Assembly: GCA_017647145.1 (NCBI GenBank)
Contig: JAGCLD010000023.1
Span: 17,077-81,076 of the forward strand
Direction: 5' to 3'
Length of the DNA stretch: 64,000 nt
From: Paludibacteraceae bacterium
GTDB taxonomy: Bacteria > Bacteroidota > Bacteroidia > Bacteroidales > Paludibacteraceae
Every line of letters starts with the position of its first letter. The first letter of the stretch is position 1. Both the position numbers and the translations under genes were made by a program. Shown one piece after another: positions 7,715-17,066 of this stretch. The notes below the pieces were generated by a model. That model was not told where the DNA came from. It searched no databases and saw only the letters and a program-made list of their open reading frames with translations.

Positions 7715-9457
7715 ATGGCAATTACATACAATATCTTAGAACTAAGCAAAAAAACGATGCCGGAATTGGTGCAAATAGCACAATCAATGGAACTGAAAGG
7801 GATTAATTCCATGAAAAAAGAAGACTTGGTCTATGCTATTCTGGATAGACAAGCAGAGGTGACGGCGCAACAAAAGGTGGAAAAACAAGAACCGAAGAAA
7901 GAAAAAAGAAAACGTACCCGAATCGGACAAATGAAAGAGAAGGAAGGCGATGGGGGAAAAGAAAAGGTTGCGGAAGTGAAACCAGAACCGGTGGTGGCTA
8001 AAGAAGAGAAGAAAGAGGTGGAAAAAGAAGATATGCCGAAGGTGAAAGAAGAAGAGAAAAAGGAGGAAAATTCACCTGTGGTAGCAGAAAATCAGCCACA
8101 AGAAAAGAAAAAGCAAGCCAAAAAGAAGACGGCGAAAAAACAAAATAATAATGCCCCAAATGCAGCAGAACAAGAAGGGCAAGCAGAACAAGTGAAGGCT
8201 GAAGATAATCAGAAAGTGCAGCAGGAAGCCGGAGTGAAGCCAGAAGTGGTGGAAGAGAATAAACCGGCGGACATTCAGCCCAAAGAAGCAGAACCTGTTA
8301 AAAATCAGCAACCCGAAAGGAAAAACTATGACTTTGACGGACTCATTCAAGGGCATGGTACTCTGGAGATTATGCCAGATGGATATGGGTTCTTGCGTTC
8401 ACCGGATTATAATTACTTCTCATCACCGGATGATGTCTATGTTTCTCAATCACAAATAAAATTGTTTGGACTCAAAACGGGTGATACTATTGTGGGTGAT
8501 ATTCGTCCGCCAAAAGATGGAGAAAAGTATTTCCCACTTATTAAGGTGAGCAAAATCAATGGCAGATCGCCCGAATATGTGAGAGACAGAGTGGCATTTG
8601 AGCACTTGACTCCGCTCTTCCCGGACCAGAAATTCAAATTAACTACGGGTAAGAATGACCCACTATCAACCAGAATAATCGACTTGTTTTCACCCATCGG
8701 AAAAGGGCAACGCGGTCTTATTGTTGCGCAGCCTAAAACGGGTAAGACAGTGCTCTTGAAAGAAATAGCTAATGCGATTGCGGCCAACCATCCTGAAGTG
8801 TTTATGATTGTGCTTCTGATTGATGAACGTCCGGAAGAAGTTACTGATATGGCACGTAGCGTTAAGGCAGAAGTGGTGGCTTCGACCTTTGATGAGCCGG
8901 CTGAAAAACATGTGAAAGTGGCAGGCATTGTTCATGAAAAGGCCAAACGTCTTGTGGAATGTGGGCATGATGTTGTGATTTTGTTGGACTCTATCACGCG
9001 TTTGGCGCGAGCTTACAATACTGTGTCGCCGGCGTCAGGCAAGGTGTTGTCGGGGGGTGTGGATGCCAATGCATTGCATAGACCGAAACGCTTCTTTGGT
9101 GCGGCAAGAAATATTGAAAATGGAGGCAGTCTCACGATTATTGCCACGGCATTGACCGAAACGGGCTCGAAAATGGACGATGTGATCTTTGAAGAATTCA
9201 AGGGAACGGGAAATATGGAGTTGCAGCTGGATAGAAGGTTGGCAAACAAAAGAATCTTCCCGGCTGTTGATATTATGTTGTCGGGCACAAGACGTGATGA
9301 CTTGTTACTGGATAACGAAACGCTTAACCGCATGTGGATTCTGAGAAAAAATATTGCGGACATGACCTCTACGGAGGCAATGGAATTCCTCAAAGAAAGA
9401 ATGGAAAGAACGGAAAATAATGAGGAATTCTTGGTTTCCATGAATTCTAATTCATAA
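7715..9457 (+). CDS. rho: Transcription termination factor Rho with long charged insert
   Basis: The 580-residue protein is well over 100 residues longer than enterobacterial Rho (about 420). Residues 1-48 form a Rho N-terminal helical domain ([11 protein letters not shown] to LVYAIL). About residues 50-205 are a low-complexity segment rich in Lys, Glu, Gln and Pro. The OSL RNA-binding domain follows ([20 protein letters not shown]), then the ATPase core with Walker A QPKTGKT near residue 340, [10 protein letters not shown], the Walker B aspartate in [16 protein letters not shown] (Q-loop region), and FKGTGNMEL. It is the RNA-dependent helicase that ends transcription. Bacteroides Rho proteins are known to carry such inserts. 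The gene has its own leader and is followed by dxs 100 bp downstream. Confidence 0.98.
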   Translation: MAITYNILELSKKTMPELVQIAQSMELKGINSMKKEDLVYAILDRQAEVTAQQKVEKQEPKKEKRKRTRIGQMKEKEGDGGKEKVAEVKPEPVVAKEEKKEVEKEDMPKVKEEEKKEENSPVVAENQPQEKKKQAKKKTAKKQNNNAPNAAEQEGQAEQVKAEDNQKVQQEAGVKPEVVEENKPADIQPKEAEPVKNQQPERKNYDFDGLIQGHGTLEIMPDGYGFLRSPDYNYFSSPDDVYVSQSQIKLFGLKTGDTIVGDIRPPKDGEKYFPLIKVSKINGRSPEYVRDRVAFEHLTPLFPDQKFKLTTGKNDPLSTRIIDLFSPIGKGQRGLIVAQPKTGKTVLLKEIANAIAANHPEVFMIVLLIDERPEEVTDMARSVKAEVVASTFDEPAEKHVKVAGIVHEKAKRLVECGHDVVILLDSITRLARAYNTVSPASGKVLSGGVDANALHRPKRFFGAARNIENGGSLTIIATALTETGSKMDDVIFEEFKGTGNMELQLDRRLANKRIFPAVDIMLSGTRRDDLLLDNETLNRMWILRKNIADMTSTEAMEFLKERMERTENNEEFLVSMNSNS

Positions 9458-9557
9458 GGTAAAACAGCAAGGTGTCATGATTGGGCACTGAGAAAAAGAA
9501 ATGGGTTGAATCGGGGGGTGCTTGGTGCATTCCCGCATATAAATCGGAGGAAAACAA

Positions 9558-11474
9558 ATGGATGTGAACAAAACGAAATATCTCCAATTTGTAGAACTGC
9601 CGGAAGATGTAAAAAAACTTAAGACAGAAGAACTGCCGGGGCTTTGTGAGGAACTGCGTAACTTTATTGTGGACGAGTTGTCACATAATCCGGGACATTT
9701 AGCTTCGAGTCTGGGTACAGTGGAACTGGCGGTGGCAATACACTATGTCTTTAATACTCCTTACGATAGGGTTGTGTGGGACGTGGGACACCAGGCTTAT
9801 GCTCATAAGATACTCACCGGCCGCAGAAAGAAATTCTCTACTAATCGACAGTTTAAGGGCTTGTGTGGATTTCCGACACCGAAAGAGAGTGAGTATGATT
9901 CATTTGGAACTGGTCACTCCTCTACCTCTATTTCAGCCGGATTGGGCATGTCGGTGGCAGCCATGCTGAAAGGGGAGGATAGGCAGGTGGTGGCGGTAAT
10001 TGGCGATGGAGCCATGACCGGCGGCTTAGCATTTGAGGGACTTAATAATGCCTCGATGGATAAGAATAATATGTTAATCGTCTTGAATGATAATAACATG
10101 GCCATTGACCCGCTCAAAGGCGGATTTACGCAGTATCTCACAGATATTACCACCTCCAAGGCATATAATAAACTCCGACACGATGTGTATCAATGGTGTA
10201 AGCAGAGAGGTTGGATTAGTGATAAGCAAAAACAAAGAGTGCAGCACTTCTCTACATCGATTAAGACTCTTCTGACGCGACAAGCCAATAATATTTTCGA
10301 AGGATTGAATATACGGTATTTCGGACCGGTGGACGGACATGATGTGCAAACGCTTGTGAGGATACTGGAAGAAATAAAACAACATGAAGGACCCAAGGTG
10401 TTGCATTTGGTAACAGTGAAAGGGAAAGGTTATAAGCCGGCTGAGGATTCGGTTACTGTGTGGCATGCGCCAGGTGAGTTTAATGTGCTTACCGGTGAAA
10501 GAAAGGCTGTAAATGACAAGCATAAGCATCCACCGCTCTATCAGGAGGTGTTTGGACACACATTGCTCGAAATAGCCAAGCAGAATGATAAAGTTGTGGG
10601 AATTACACCGGCTATGCCTTCAGGATGTTCCATGAATATCATGCAAAATGAATTGCCGGAACGGGTGTTTGATGTGGGTATAGCAGAAGGACATGCTGTG
10701 ACTTTCTCGGCAGGATTGGCTAAGGATGGTATGATACCTTATTGTAATATCTACTCTTCTTTCCTGCAAAGAGCATATGATAACATTATACATGATGCGG
10801 CTTTACAAGACTTACCGGTGGTGTTGTGTATTGACCGTGCGGGTATTGTGGGTGCGGATGGGGCTACCCATCATGGATTGCTGGACTTGGCATATCTGAG
10901 ATGTATCCCGAATGTGACCATTGCAGCGCCGTATAATGAGATTGAGCTTAGACATTTGCTCTACACAGCGCAATTTACCAAAGGGGTGTTTGCTATTCGT
11001 TATCCACGAGGCAGAGCAACGTGCATTGATTGGAAGAAAGATTTTGAATTGTTGCCGGTTGGAAAGGGAAGACAACTCAGGGAAGGCGACGATCTGGCTA
11101 TTGTTTCAATTGGAGCAATTGGTAATACGGTGACGAAAGCCATCGAGATGTTTGAGGAAGAATATGCTGACGCGAGTGCTTCTATTGCACACTATGACAT
11201 GCGCTATCTTAAACCGATAGATCAAGATATCTTGCACGAAGTTGGAAAACGTTTTAAGAAGGTCATTACGGTGGAAGATGGAGTGATTGCCGGAGGATTG
11301 GGTTCGGCTGTTTTGGAATTTATGTCAGACAATGGATATGCTCCACGCGTGATACGCCTGGGTATAAAGGATGCGTTTGTAGAGCATGGTTCTACAGCGG
11401 AATTATACAATATGTTGGAACTGGATGTGATAGGAATCTGTAATAAGATAAAGGAAGTGTTGGAGCATGAATAA
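9558..11474 (+). CDS. dxs: 1-deoxy-D-xylulose-5-phosphate synthase
   Basis: The 638-residue enzyme condenses pyruvate and glyceraldehyde-3-phosphate with thiamine diphosphate, the first step of the MEP isoprenoid pathway. Visible marks are HNPGHLASSLG, the VVWDVGHQAYAHKILTGR block, the TPP/Mg motif GDGAMTGG, and the transketolase pyrimidine-domain motif DRAGIVGADGATHHG. The C-terminal transketolase domain runs to the end (VGIAEGHAVTFSAGLA, then RLGIKDAFVEHGSTAELY). Length matches the family (about 620-640). A purine-rich stretch (GGAGGAAAAC) precedes the ATG. It lies between rho and trkA with no clear promoter of its own. Confidence 0.98.
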   Translation: MDVNKTKYLQFVELPEDVKKLKTEELPGLCEELRNFIVDELSHNPGHLASSLGTVELAVAIHYVFNTPYDRVVWDVGHQAYAHKILTGRRKKFSTNRQFKGLCGFPTPKESEYDSFGTGHSSTSISAGLGMSVAAMLKGEDRQVVAVIGDGAMTGGLAFEGLNNASMDKNNMLIVLNDNNMAIDPLKGGFTQYLTDITTSKAYNKLRHDVYQWCKQRGWISDKQKQRVQHFSTSIKTLLTRQANNIFEGLNIRYFGPVDGHDVQTLVRILEEIKQHEGPKVLHLVTVKGKGYKPAEDSVTVWHAPGEFNVLTGERKAVNDKHKHPPLYQEVFGHTLLEIAKQNDKVVGITPAMPSGCSMNIMQNELPERVFDVGIAEGHAVTFSAGLAKDGMIPYCNIYSSFLQRAYDNIIHDAALQDLPVVLCIDRAGIVGADGATHHGLLDLAYLRCIPNVTIAAPYNEIELRHLLYTAQFTKGVFAIRYPRGRATCIDWKKDFELLPVGKGRQLREGDDLAIVSIGAIGNTVTKAIEMFEEEYADASASIAHYDMRYLKPIDQDILHEVGKRFKKVITVEDGVIAGGLGSAVLEFMSDNGYAPRVIRLGIKDAFVEHGSTAELYNMLELDVIGICNKIKEVLEHE

Positions 11475-11530
11475 AACAACTCCTCTTTACAGATAAGAAG
11501 TGCATGGTAAGTGATTATTGAAAAGAAACT

Positions 11531-12865
11531 ATGAGAATTTGTATTGTTGGTGCAGGTGAAGTGGGTACACACTTGGCAAAATTGTTGGCCAGAGAAAATA
11601 TAGAAATAGTACTTCTGGATGACTCGTCAGAAAGACTAAAAGACATAGAGGCAAATCATGACTTGCTGACCTATGTGGGTTCACCTACCTCCATCAAAGA
11701 CTTGAAAGAAATAGGGGTGGATGATGCAGACTTGTTTGTAGCAGTTACGCCTCATGAAAGTGTCAACATGACGGCGTGTATGTGGGCATCAAATCTGGGT
11801 GCGAAGAAAACGCTCGCTCGGGTGGATAATTATGAGTATATGCAACCCAAAAATAAAGAGTTTTTTAAGAAACTTGGTGTGGACTATCTCATTTATCCGG
11901 AAATGTTGGCTGGTAAGGAGATAGCCGAGTCCATTGAGACAAATTGGTTTCGTAATCATCTCTCGTTTGCAGATGGCCAATTGGAAATGTTGGTGGTGAA
12001 AGTGCGCGAAAATTCGAAGATAGTAAATATTAAGTTTAAAACCGGTTTTTTTAATCACGATAAGTATAGGATTGTTGCGATTAAGCGCAAGAACGAAACC
12101 ATCATACCTCGAGGAGATGATGAGGTGTTGCCCAATGACTTGGTGTGCTTCGTGACAATGGCAAATAATAGAGATTTTGTTCGAGAAGAGGCAGGTAAAG
12201 AGTTGGTGGAGATTAAGAATGTGATGTGTATGGGTGGTAGTCGTATTATACAGAATGCGGTTAAGATGCTGCCTAAGGATATTAATATCAAACTCTTGGA
12301 AAGAGACCGTGAAAAGAGCTTCTTGCTATCGGAGAAGATGGATAATGCGCTCATCATCAATGCGGATGGTAGAAATATGGAAGCTCTCAGACAAGAGGGT
12401 ATTCAAGATATGGATGCGTTTATCTCAGTGACGGGTAATTCAGAAGCTAACATCTTGGCATGCTTAGCGGCTAAACAAATGGGAGTGGGTAAAACCATAG
12501 CGGAGGTAGAGAATATTGACTATATACCGCTTGCGGAAGAATTGGATATTGGTACGGTTCTCAATAAGAAAATGATTGCTGCGAGTTATATCTATCAACT
12601 CACTTTGGATGCTGCTGTGACTAATGTGCGTCACTTGACGAGTGCTGATGCTGAGGTGGTTGAGTTTATTGTTGTGCCGGGATCGAAGATTACACGTCAC
12701 AAAGTGAAAGACCTCAGTTTGCCTAATCAAGTGAATATCGGAGGTCTTATTCGTAATGGCGAGCCCATGTTGGTGAATGGTAATACGCTGATTATGCCTA
12801 ATGATAGGGTGGTGGTGTTCTGCACGGCAGAGGTGATTCGCAAAGTGGAGAAATTCTTTAATTGA
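11531..12865 (+). CDS. trkA: Trk potassium uptake NAD-binding regulatory protein TrkA
   Basis: The 444-residue protein is a tandem of two RCK units. The first starts MRICIVGAGEVGTHLAKLL, a full Rossmann GxGxxG motif, with the acidic LLDDSSERL after the second strand. The second starts near residue 230 (VMCMGGSRIIQNAV), where the glycine motif is degenerate, as is common in TrkA. Each is followed by a TrkA-C domain. The protein sits on the cytoplasmic face of the TrkH channel and gates K+ uptake in response to nucleotides. It ends 3 bp before trkH, so the two subunits are translated from one message. Confidence 0.97.
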   Translation: MRICIVGAGEVGTHLAKLLARENIEIVLLDDSSERLKDIEANHDLLTYVGSPTSIKDLKEIGVDDADLFVAVTPHESVNMTACMWASNLGAKKTLARVDNYEYMQPKNKEFFKKLGVDYLIYPEMLAGKEIAESIETNWFRNHLSFADGQLEMLVVKVRENSKIVNIKFKTGFFNHDKYRIVAIKRKNETIIPRGDDEVLPNDLVCFVTMANNRDFVREEAGKELVEIKNVMCMGGSRIIQNAVKMLPKDINIKLLERDREKSFLLSEKMDNALIINADGRNMEALRQEGIQDMDAFISVTGNSEANILACLAAKQMGVGKTIAEVENIDYIPLAEELDIGTVLNKKMIAASYIYQLTLDAAVTNVRHLTSADAEVVEFIVVPGSKITRHKVKDLSLPNQVNIGGLIRNGEPMLVNGNTLIMPNDRVVVFCTAEVIRKVEKFFN

Positions 12866-12868
12866 TGT

Positions 12869-14335
12869 ATGACACGTACGTTTAACTTTAAAATAGTCTG
12901 GTTCTCGCTGGGGGCTTTGCTGGTTATTGAGGCTCTGTTTATGTTTCTTACGTTGGGGATTTCGTTCCTCTATGGAGAAAGTGACTTTATGGCCATCCTG
13001 TATGCGGCTCTCATTACTTTAGGAGTTGGCGTATTGGGTTTGTTAGTAGGCAGACGAAATGATAAGCGTTTGGGTAAACGAGAAGGATATATCATTGTGG
13101 CTTCCGTATGGGTGGTGTTCTCTCTTTTTGGTCTGTTGCCTTACTATTTTAGTGGAGCTATCCCTCATTATACGAATGCTTTCTTTGAAACGATATCTGG
13201 ATTTACTACGACAGCAGCTTCAGTTGTGGAGGATGTAGAAAGCCTTTCGCATGGAATGTTGTTTTGGCGTTCACTTACCAACTGGCTCGGAGGTATGGGA
13301 ATCATCGTGCTTTCATTGGCTATCTTTCCCTTCTTGGGTGTGGGTGGGATGAGTCTTTTTACGGCAGAAGTGACGGGGGCGACTTATGAGAAAATACGTC
13401 CGAAAATGAAAGATACTGCTAAGTATCTCTGGGGGATGTATCTTTTGCTTACTGTTGCCGAGGCTGTGCTGTTGCGTGTATGTGGTATGGGGTGGTTTGA
13501 TGCGGTCTGTCATTCGTTTACTACTATTTCTACAGGCGGATTTTCTACTAAGAATGCCGGCGTTGCTGCTTATGGAGCTGGAGTGCATTATGTGGTCTTG
13601 CTGTTTATGATTGTAGGTGGGATTAATTTCACTCTCTTATATTTCCTCTTTAAAGGAAAGTTAAATCGTTTGCGTGAAGATGAAGAGTTGAAGTGGTATG
13701 TGAATGCTATTGTTTTGTTCTCGTTTATTGCAACTGTGGTGTTGATTGTCTTTTCGGATACGCAGAATTGGAGAATGTGGGAGGCTTCTTTCCGACAGGC
13801 TACTTTTAATGTCGTGGCATTGATTACTACTACGGGTTTTGCCGGATTTGACTATACTTTATGGCCGTCTATTCTGCCCTTGTTGATGTTTCTTCTTTAT
13901 TTTACGGGTGGTTCGGCCGGTTCTACTTCGGGAGGTATTAAGTGGAGTAGAATTGCCTTTTTGTGTAAGAATGTTTTATGCGAATATAAGCGCAGAATAC
14001 ATCCTAATGCTATCATACCGGTGCGTCTGAATGGCAAGGTGATTAATTCAGGTGTGGCTAATGGCATCACGGCGTTTATAGCTATTTACCTTGGACTTAT
14101 TGTGGTGGGTACAGTGGTGTGTGTGTTGTCGGGACTCTCGCCAACGGAAGCCTTAGGAGCAGTGACTGCTAGTATTGGTAATGTGGGGCCTGGCTTAGGG
14201 GCGTCGGGACCTGCGGGCAACTATGCCATGATGCCGGAGATTGTGAAGTGGATATTAGCTGTATATATGCTTTTGGGGAGGTTAGAGTTGTTTACGGTCA
14301 TGTTGATATTTACTCCGGCTTTTTGGAGAAAATAA
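12869..14335 (+). CDS. trkH: Trk potassium uptake channel subunit TrkH
   Basis: The 488-residue integral membrane protein has about ten or more hydrophobic segments and the repeated SKT pore loops, visible as SGFTTTAASV, FTTISTGGFSTKN, TTTGFAGFDY and the final TASIGNVGPGLG. It forms the K+ translocation path and binds TrkA on the inside. It starts directly after trkA and ends in a strong hairpin terminator (14335-14363). Length is normal for TrkH/KtrB-like proteins of the TrkH branch. Confidence 0.97.
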   Translation: MTRTFNFKIVWFSLGALLVIEALFMFLTLGISFLYGESDFMAILYAALITLGVGVLGLLVGRRNDKRLGKREGYIIVASVWVVFSLFGLLPYYFSGAIPHYTNAFFETISGFTTTAASVVEDVESLSHGMLFWRSLTNWLGGMGIIVLSLAIFPFLGVGGMSLFTAEVTGATYEKIRPKMKDTAKYLWGMYLLLTVAEAVLLRVCGMGWFDAVCHSFTTISTGGFSTKNAGVAAYGAGVHYVVLLFMIVGGINFTLLYFLFKGKLNRLREDEELKWYVNAIVLFSFIATVVLIVFSDTQNWRMWEASFRQATFNVVALITTTGFAGFDYTLWPSILPLLMFLLYFTGGSAGSTSGGIKWSRIAFLCKNVLCEYKRRIHPNAIIPVRLNGKVINSGVANGITAFIAIYLGLIVVGTVVCVLSGLSPTEALGAVTASIGNVGPGLGASGPAGNYAMMPEIVKWILAVYMLLGRLELFTVMLIFTPAFWRK

Positions 14336-14363
14336 AAAAGCGAGTGTGTTTAACTCGCTTTTT
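14335..14363. terminator. Bidirectional intrinsic terminator (trkH / tRNA-Ala)
   Basis: A perfect 11-bp stem (14335-14345 with 14353-14363, arms AAAAAGCGAGT and ACTCGCTTTTT) closes a 7-nt loop. A-rich and T-rich ends let it work for trkH on the plus strand and for the tRNA on the minus strand. Confidence 0.85.
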
Positions 14364-14364
14364 G

Positions 14365-14438
14365 TGGAGCATAGCGGACTCGAACCGCTCACCTCGACAC
14401 TGCCAGTGTCGCGCTCTAGCCAGATGAGCTAATGCCCC
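14365..14438 (-). tRNA. tRNA-Ala (anticodon GGC)
   Basis: A complete 74-nt cloverleaf: 7-bp acceptor (GGGGCAT/ATGCTCC), D arm GCTC/GAGC, anticodon stem CGACA/TGTCG with loop CTGGCAG (anticodon GGC), a 5-nt variable loop, and T arm AGCGG/CCGCT with loop TTCGAGT. The G3:U70 pair that marks alanine tRNAs is present and the discriminator base is A. CCA is not encoded. A perfect promoter lies directly upstream at 14451-14482. Confidence 0.96.
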
Positions 14439-14450
14439 GTAAAGACATTG

Positions 14451-14482
14451 CAAAGGTACAACAAACGAGTGAAATATGCAAA
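14451..14482 (-). promoter_or_regulatory. Promoter of tRNA-Ala
   Basis: On the minus strand TTTG (14479-14482), 20 bp, TACCTTTG (14451-14458). Transcription would start around 14444, a few bases before the mature tRNA. Confidence 0.82.
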
Positions 14483-14570
14483 AAGTGAATTTTTGTTTAT
14501 TTTGCTACCGGTGAGTTAAGAGAATTTGATAGTGGTTTATTATTAATTTATACGTGAATATTTGACCTAG

Positions 14571-14873
14571 ATGGCAAAATACATCATTAATGTTACTTTT
14601 TGTGTAGAACAATCCTATGTGGCAGCATGGAAGAATTGGCTTAATCAGTATTTCCTTCCATCTATTGATGGGAGTTTTCATCATGCGAAAAATATGCGGG
14701 TGATGACGCATGTTGAACCTGGAATTAACAACTTCTCTGTGCAACATGAAGTGGATGATTTTCATTCTCTTACGCTCTGGAAACAGAATTATGAAGAACA
14801 GATGAAAGCTGAACTTTTTAAGCGATTTGGGCAACATGTGCTGACATTTACTACTTTCTTGGAATTACTCTAA
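14571..14873 (+). CDS. DUF4286 family protein
   Basis: The 100-residue protein (starting MAKYIINVTF) matches the DUF4286 family as I know it from Bacteroidetes, where it is commonly the gene before ruvC. It has no signal peptide or membrane helix and alternates short strands and helices like a small ferredoxin-like fold (N-terminal strand, helix YVAAWKNWLNQYF, HVEPGINNFSVQHEVDD, and the C-terminal helix AELFKRFGQHVLTF). Its biochemical function is not known. It ends 4 bp before ruvC, so the two should be co-translated. Confidence 0.82.
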   Translation: MAKYIINVTFCVEQSYVAAWKNWLNQYFLPSIDGSFHHAKNMRVMTHVEPGINNFSVQHEVDDFHSLTLWKQNYEEQMKAELFKRFGQHVLTFTTFLELL

Positions 14874-14877
14874 ACAA

Positions 14878-15444
14878 ATGAATATACAGCAGGAAGATAC
14901 ACTTATCTTAGGAGTTGACCCGGGAACTAATTTCTTGGGGTATGGTTTGCTGAAGATTAGCAAAGGCAAGGCTGAAATGGTGGCTATGGGCGTTGTGGAT
15001 CTGCACAAATATAAAGACCATTATCAGAAACTTCAACGTATTTTTACACGACTTCTTTCGATTATAGATGAGTTTCATCCAACAGAACTTGCTATTGAGG
15101 CACCCTTTTTTGGTAAGAATGTTCAGTCAATGCTCAAGTTGGGAAGGGCTCAAGGGGTAGCAATGTCGGCTGCGCTCTATCGCCAACTCTCTATAACGGA
15201 ATATGCTCCCTTGAAGGTTAAAATGGCTATCACAGGTAATGGTGCTGCGTCTAAAGAGCAAGTTGCTGATATGCTCAGACGCTTTCTTAAGATACCACAA
15301 GAACAGATGGATGTCAAACTTGATGCTACGGATGCTTTGGCTGTGGCGTATTGTCATTATTTGCAACGTAGTCGGCCGATAACAGATAAACCATATAAGG
15401 ATTGGAAGGATTTTATCTCAAAAAATCCTAAAAGATTACAATAA
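14878..15444 (+). CDS. ruvC: Crossover junction endodeoxyribonuclease RuvC
   Basis: The 188-residue RNase H-fold resolvase has its acidic catalytic residues in order: Asp in LGVDPGTNFLGYG, Glu in LAIEAPFFGKN, and the pair of Asp in KLDATDALAVAYCHY. The DNA-binding loop carries KMAITGNGAASKEQV. It cuts Holliday junctions as a dimer together with RuvAB. It follows the DUF4286 gene by 4 bp. Length is slightly above E. coli RuvC (173) because of a basic tail ending in KNPKRLQ. Confidence 0.97.
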   Translation: MNIQQEDTLILGVDPGTNFLGYGLLKISKGKAEMVAMGVVDLHKYKDHYQKLQRIFTRLLSIIDEFHPTELAIEAPFFGKNVQSMLKLGRAQGVAMSAALYRQLSITEYAPLKVKMAITGNGAASKEQVADMLRRFLKIPQEQMDVKLDATDALAVAYCHYLQRSRPITDKPYKDWKDFISKNPKRLQ

Positions 15445-15557
15445 GATGGCATGCTGACTATTTCTGCTGACTTTATTTCAAGAAAAAATACTATTTTTGC
15501 CGATAGTATTGATGCTTAATAGGGAAACTAATCTGTTTTTATCTACTACTGAATACT

Positions 15558-16733
15558 ATGGATTCTTTTATACGAACACATAGATACTTGGTTGAACATG
15601 TGGAATCACCGGTTCGTCGTCAATTGATGGACGAGGTGGATTGGTCGCATCGTCTCATCGGAATCAAGGGAAGCAGAGGAGTGGGAAAGACTACGTTCCT
15701 TCTTCAGTATGCCAAAGAACGGTTTGGTACAAGTCCACAATGCCTATATATCAATTTTAATAACTTCTATTTCACCCAACATACTCTGGTGGAGTTTGCC
15801 GGTGAATTCTATAGAAATGGTGGGCGCACGCTCTTGATTGACCAAACTTTTAAGTATGAAAATTGGTCAAAAGAGCTTCGTCAATGTTATGATCTTTATC
15901 CGGAATTGCAAATTATCTTCTCCGGTTCGTCTGTCATGAGGCTGATTGATGGTAATGCTGACTTGATGGATGTGGTGAAGTCATATAATCTTAGAGGGTT
16001 CTCTTTCCGTGAATATCTTAATCTTCAGGCCGGTACATTGTTTCCTGCATATTCGTTAGAGGATATTCTTAAAAATCATGAGAGGATAGCGGCTGATATT
16101 CTCCAGATAGTAAAACCTTTGTGGTATTTTCCGGATTATCTGCATCATGGGTTTTATCCTTTTTTTCTGGAGAATCGAAATTATTCTGAAAATCTACTGA
16201 AAACAATGAATATGATGTTGGAGGTGGATATACTCTTGATTAAGCAAATTGAGTTGAAATATTTGTCCAAGATACGTAAACTCTTGCATATACTTATGAA
16301 CACTACTCCTTGCTCGCTTAATGTGAGTCAGTTGAGCGTGGAGATAGAAACGTCTCGTGCTACTATCATGAACTATATTAAGTATTTGCAAGATGCTCGT
16401 TTGCTGAATTTGCTTTATCCGAAAGATGGCATGTTCCCTAAAAAACCTTCTAGAGTGTTTCTTCATAACACTAATTTGCTTTATGCTGTTTCTGTTGCAA
16501 AACCTGATGAACTTAGTGTGATGGAAACTTATCTCTATAATATGCTCCATTCTCGCTATAAGGTGTATGCAAAGCGTAAGGGTACGACATTCTCTGTGAA
16601 TGATCATGACTTCTGCGTGTATGCTTCTGATCAGAGAGTGAAGAAGAATGATCATGTTATTAATGCCATCAGTGGTTTAGAGATTGGTCATAAAAATAAT
16701 ATTCCTCTCTGGCTCTTCGGATTCTTGTATTGA
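15558..16733 (+). CDS. AAA+ ATPase with C-terminal DUF4143 domain
   Basis: The 391-residue protein has a Walker A motif GSRGVGKTTF near residue 38, a Walker B-like strand (GRTLLIDQTF) and a sensor-type IIFSGSSVMRL. The C-terminal half contains the winged-helix/nuclease-like region usual in this family (ATIMNYIKYLQDARLLNLLYP). These 'ATP-binding protein/DUF4143' genes are widespread and mobile in Bacteroidales, and their role is unknown. A -7 match TATTTTTG lies at 15492-15499 but its -33 partner is poor. It is 113 bp from ruvC and stands alone. The product name rests on domain architecture only. Confidence 0.85.
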   Translation: MDSFIRTHRYLVEHVESPVRRQLMDEVDWSHRLIGIKGSRGVGKTTFLLQYAKERFGTSPQCLYINFNNFYFTQHTLVEFAGEFYRNGGRTLLIDQTFKYENWSKELRQCYDLYPELQIIFSGSSVMRLIDGNADLMDVVKSYNLRGFSFREYLNLQAGTLFPAYSLEDILKNHERIAADILQIVKPLWYFPDYLHHGFYPFFLENRNYSENLLKTMNMMLEVDILLIKQIELKYLSKIRKLLHILMNTTPCSLNVSQLSVEIETSRATIMNYIKYLQDARLLNLLYPKDGMFPKKPSRVFLHNTNLLYAVSVAKPDELSVMETYLYNMLHSRYKVYAKRKGTTFSVNDHDFCVYASDQRVKKNDHVINAISGLEIGHKNNIPLWLFGFLY

Positions 16734-16789
16734 TAACAGTGTGCTCCGGCGGGAATATCCTTCTGGGATTTATTGTTGTTCGGTAATAA

Positions 16790-16821
16790 CCTACTAATAT
16801 CCTACTAATATCCTACTAGGG
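16790..16821. repeat. 11-bp tandem array, unit CCTACTAATAT
   Basis: Two perfect units (16790-16800, 16801-16811) are followed by a diverging third (CCTACTAGGG). The array at 46756-46810 is nearly the reverse complement of this unit. Confidence 0.88.
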
Positions 16822-17007
16822 TTAGTACAGTTTGGGCTGTTGAAAGTTGATTGCATTTGTTGTAGTGCATAAGGTGGCTCATGTTTTGAGTTGTAGAATA
16901 GTGTGGGTTAGGAATAGTATCGTCGGATATTATGGATTTCTTTTGCCGGATATTGATGACTTAAATTTGTGTGATTTTCATTCGTTTGAAATTCTTCTTG
17001 CATGGTA

Positions 17008-17050
17008 ATAAAAAGAGGCAAGTTCTTGTTCGGAACTTGCCTCTTTTTAT
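17008..17050 (-). terminator. Intrinsic terminator of the oxidoreductase operon
   Basis: A perfect 18-bp inverted repeat (17008-17025 with 17033-17050) closes a 7-nt loop. The GC core is GAGGCAAG/CTTGCCTC and the arms end in A/T runs, so it can act in both directions. It lies 17 bp after the last gene of the operon. Confidence 0.88.
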
Positions 17051-17066
17051 AGAGAATAATCAGTGA

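Larger units (their letters stand above)
16734..17066. other. Intergenic region between converging genes
   Basis: This 333-bp gap holds an 11-bp tandem array (16790-16821) and a perfect hairpin terminator (17008-17050). I see no open frame or promoter in the middle part. Confidence 0.6.

Noticed and set aside
15558..16733. Transposition or defence ATPase
   Set aside because: The Walker motifs and C-terminal layout fit the AAA/DUF4143 group. There are no neighbouring transposase, nuclease or phage genes to support another role.
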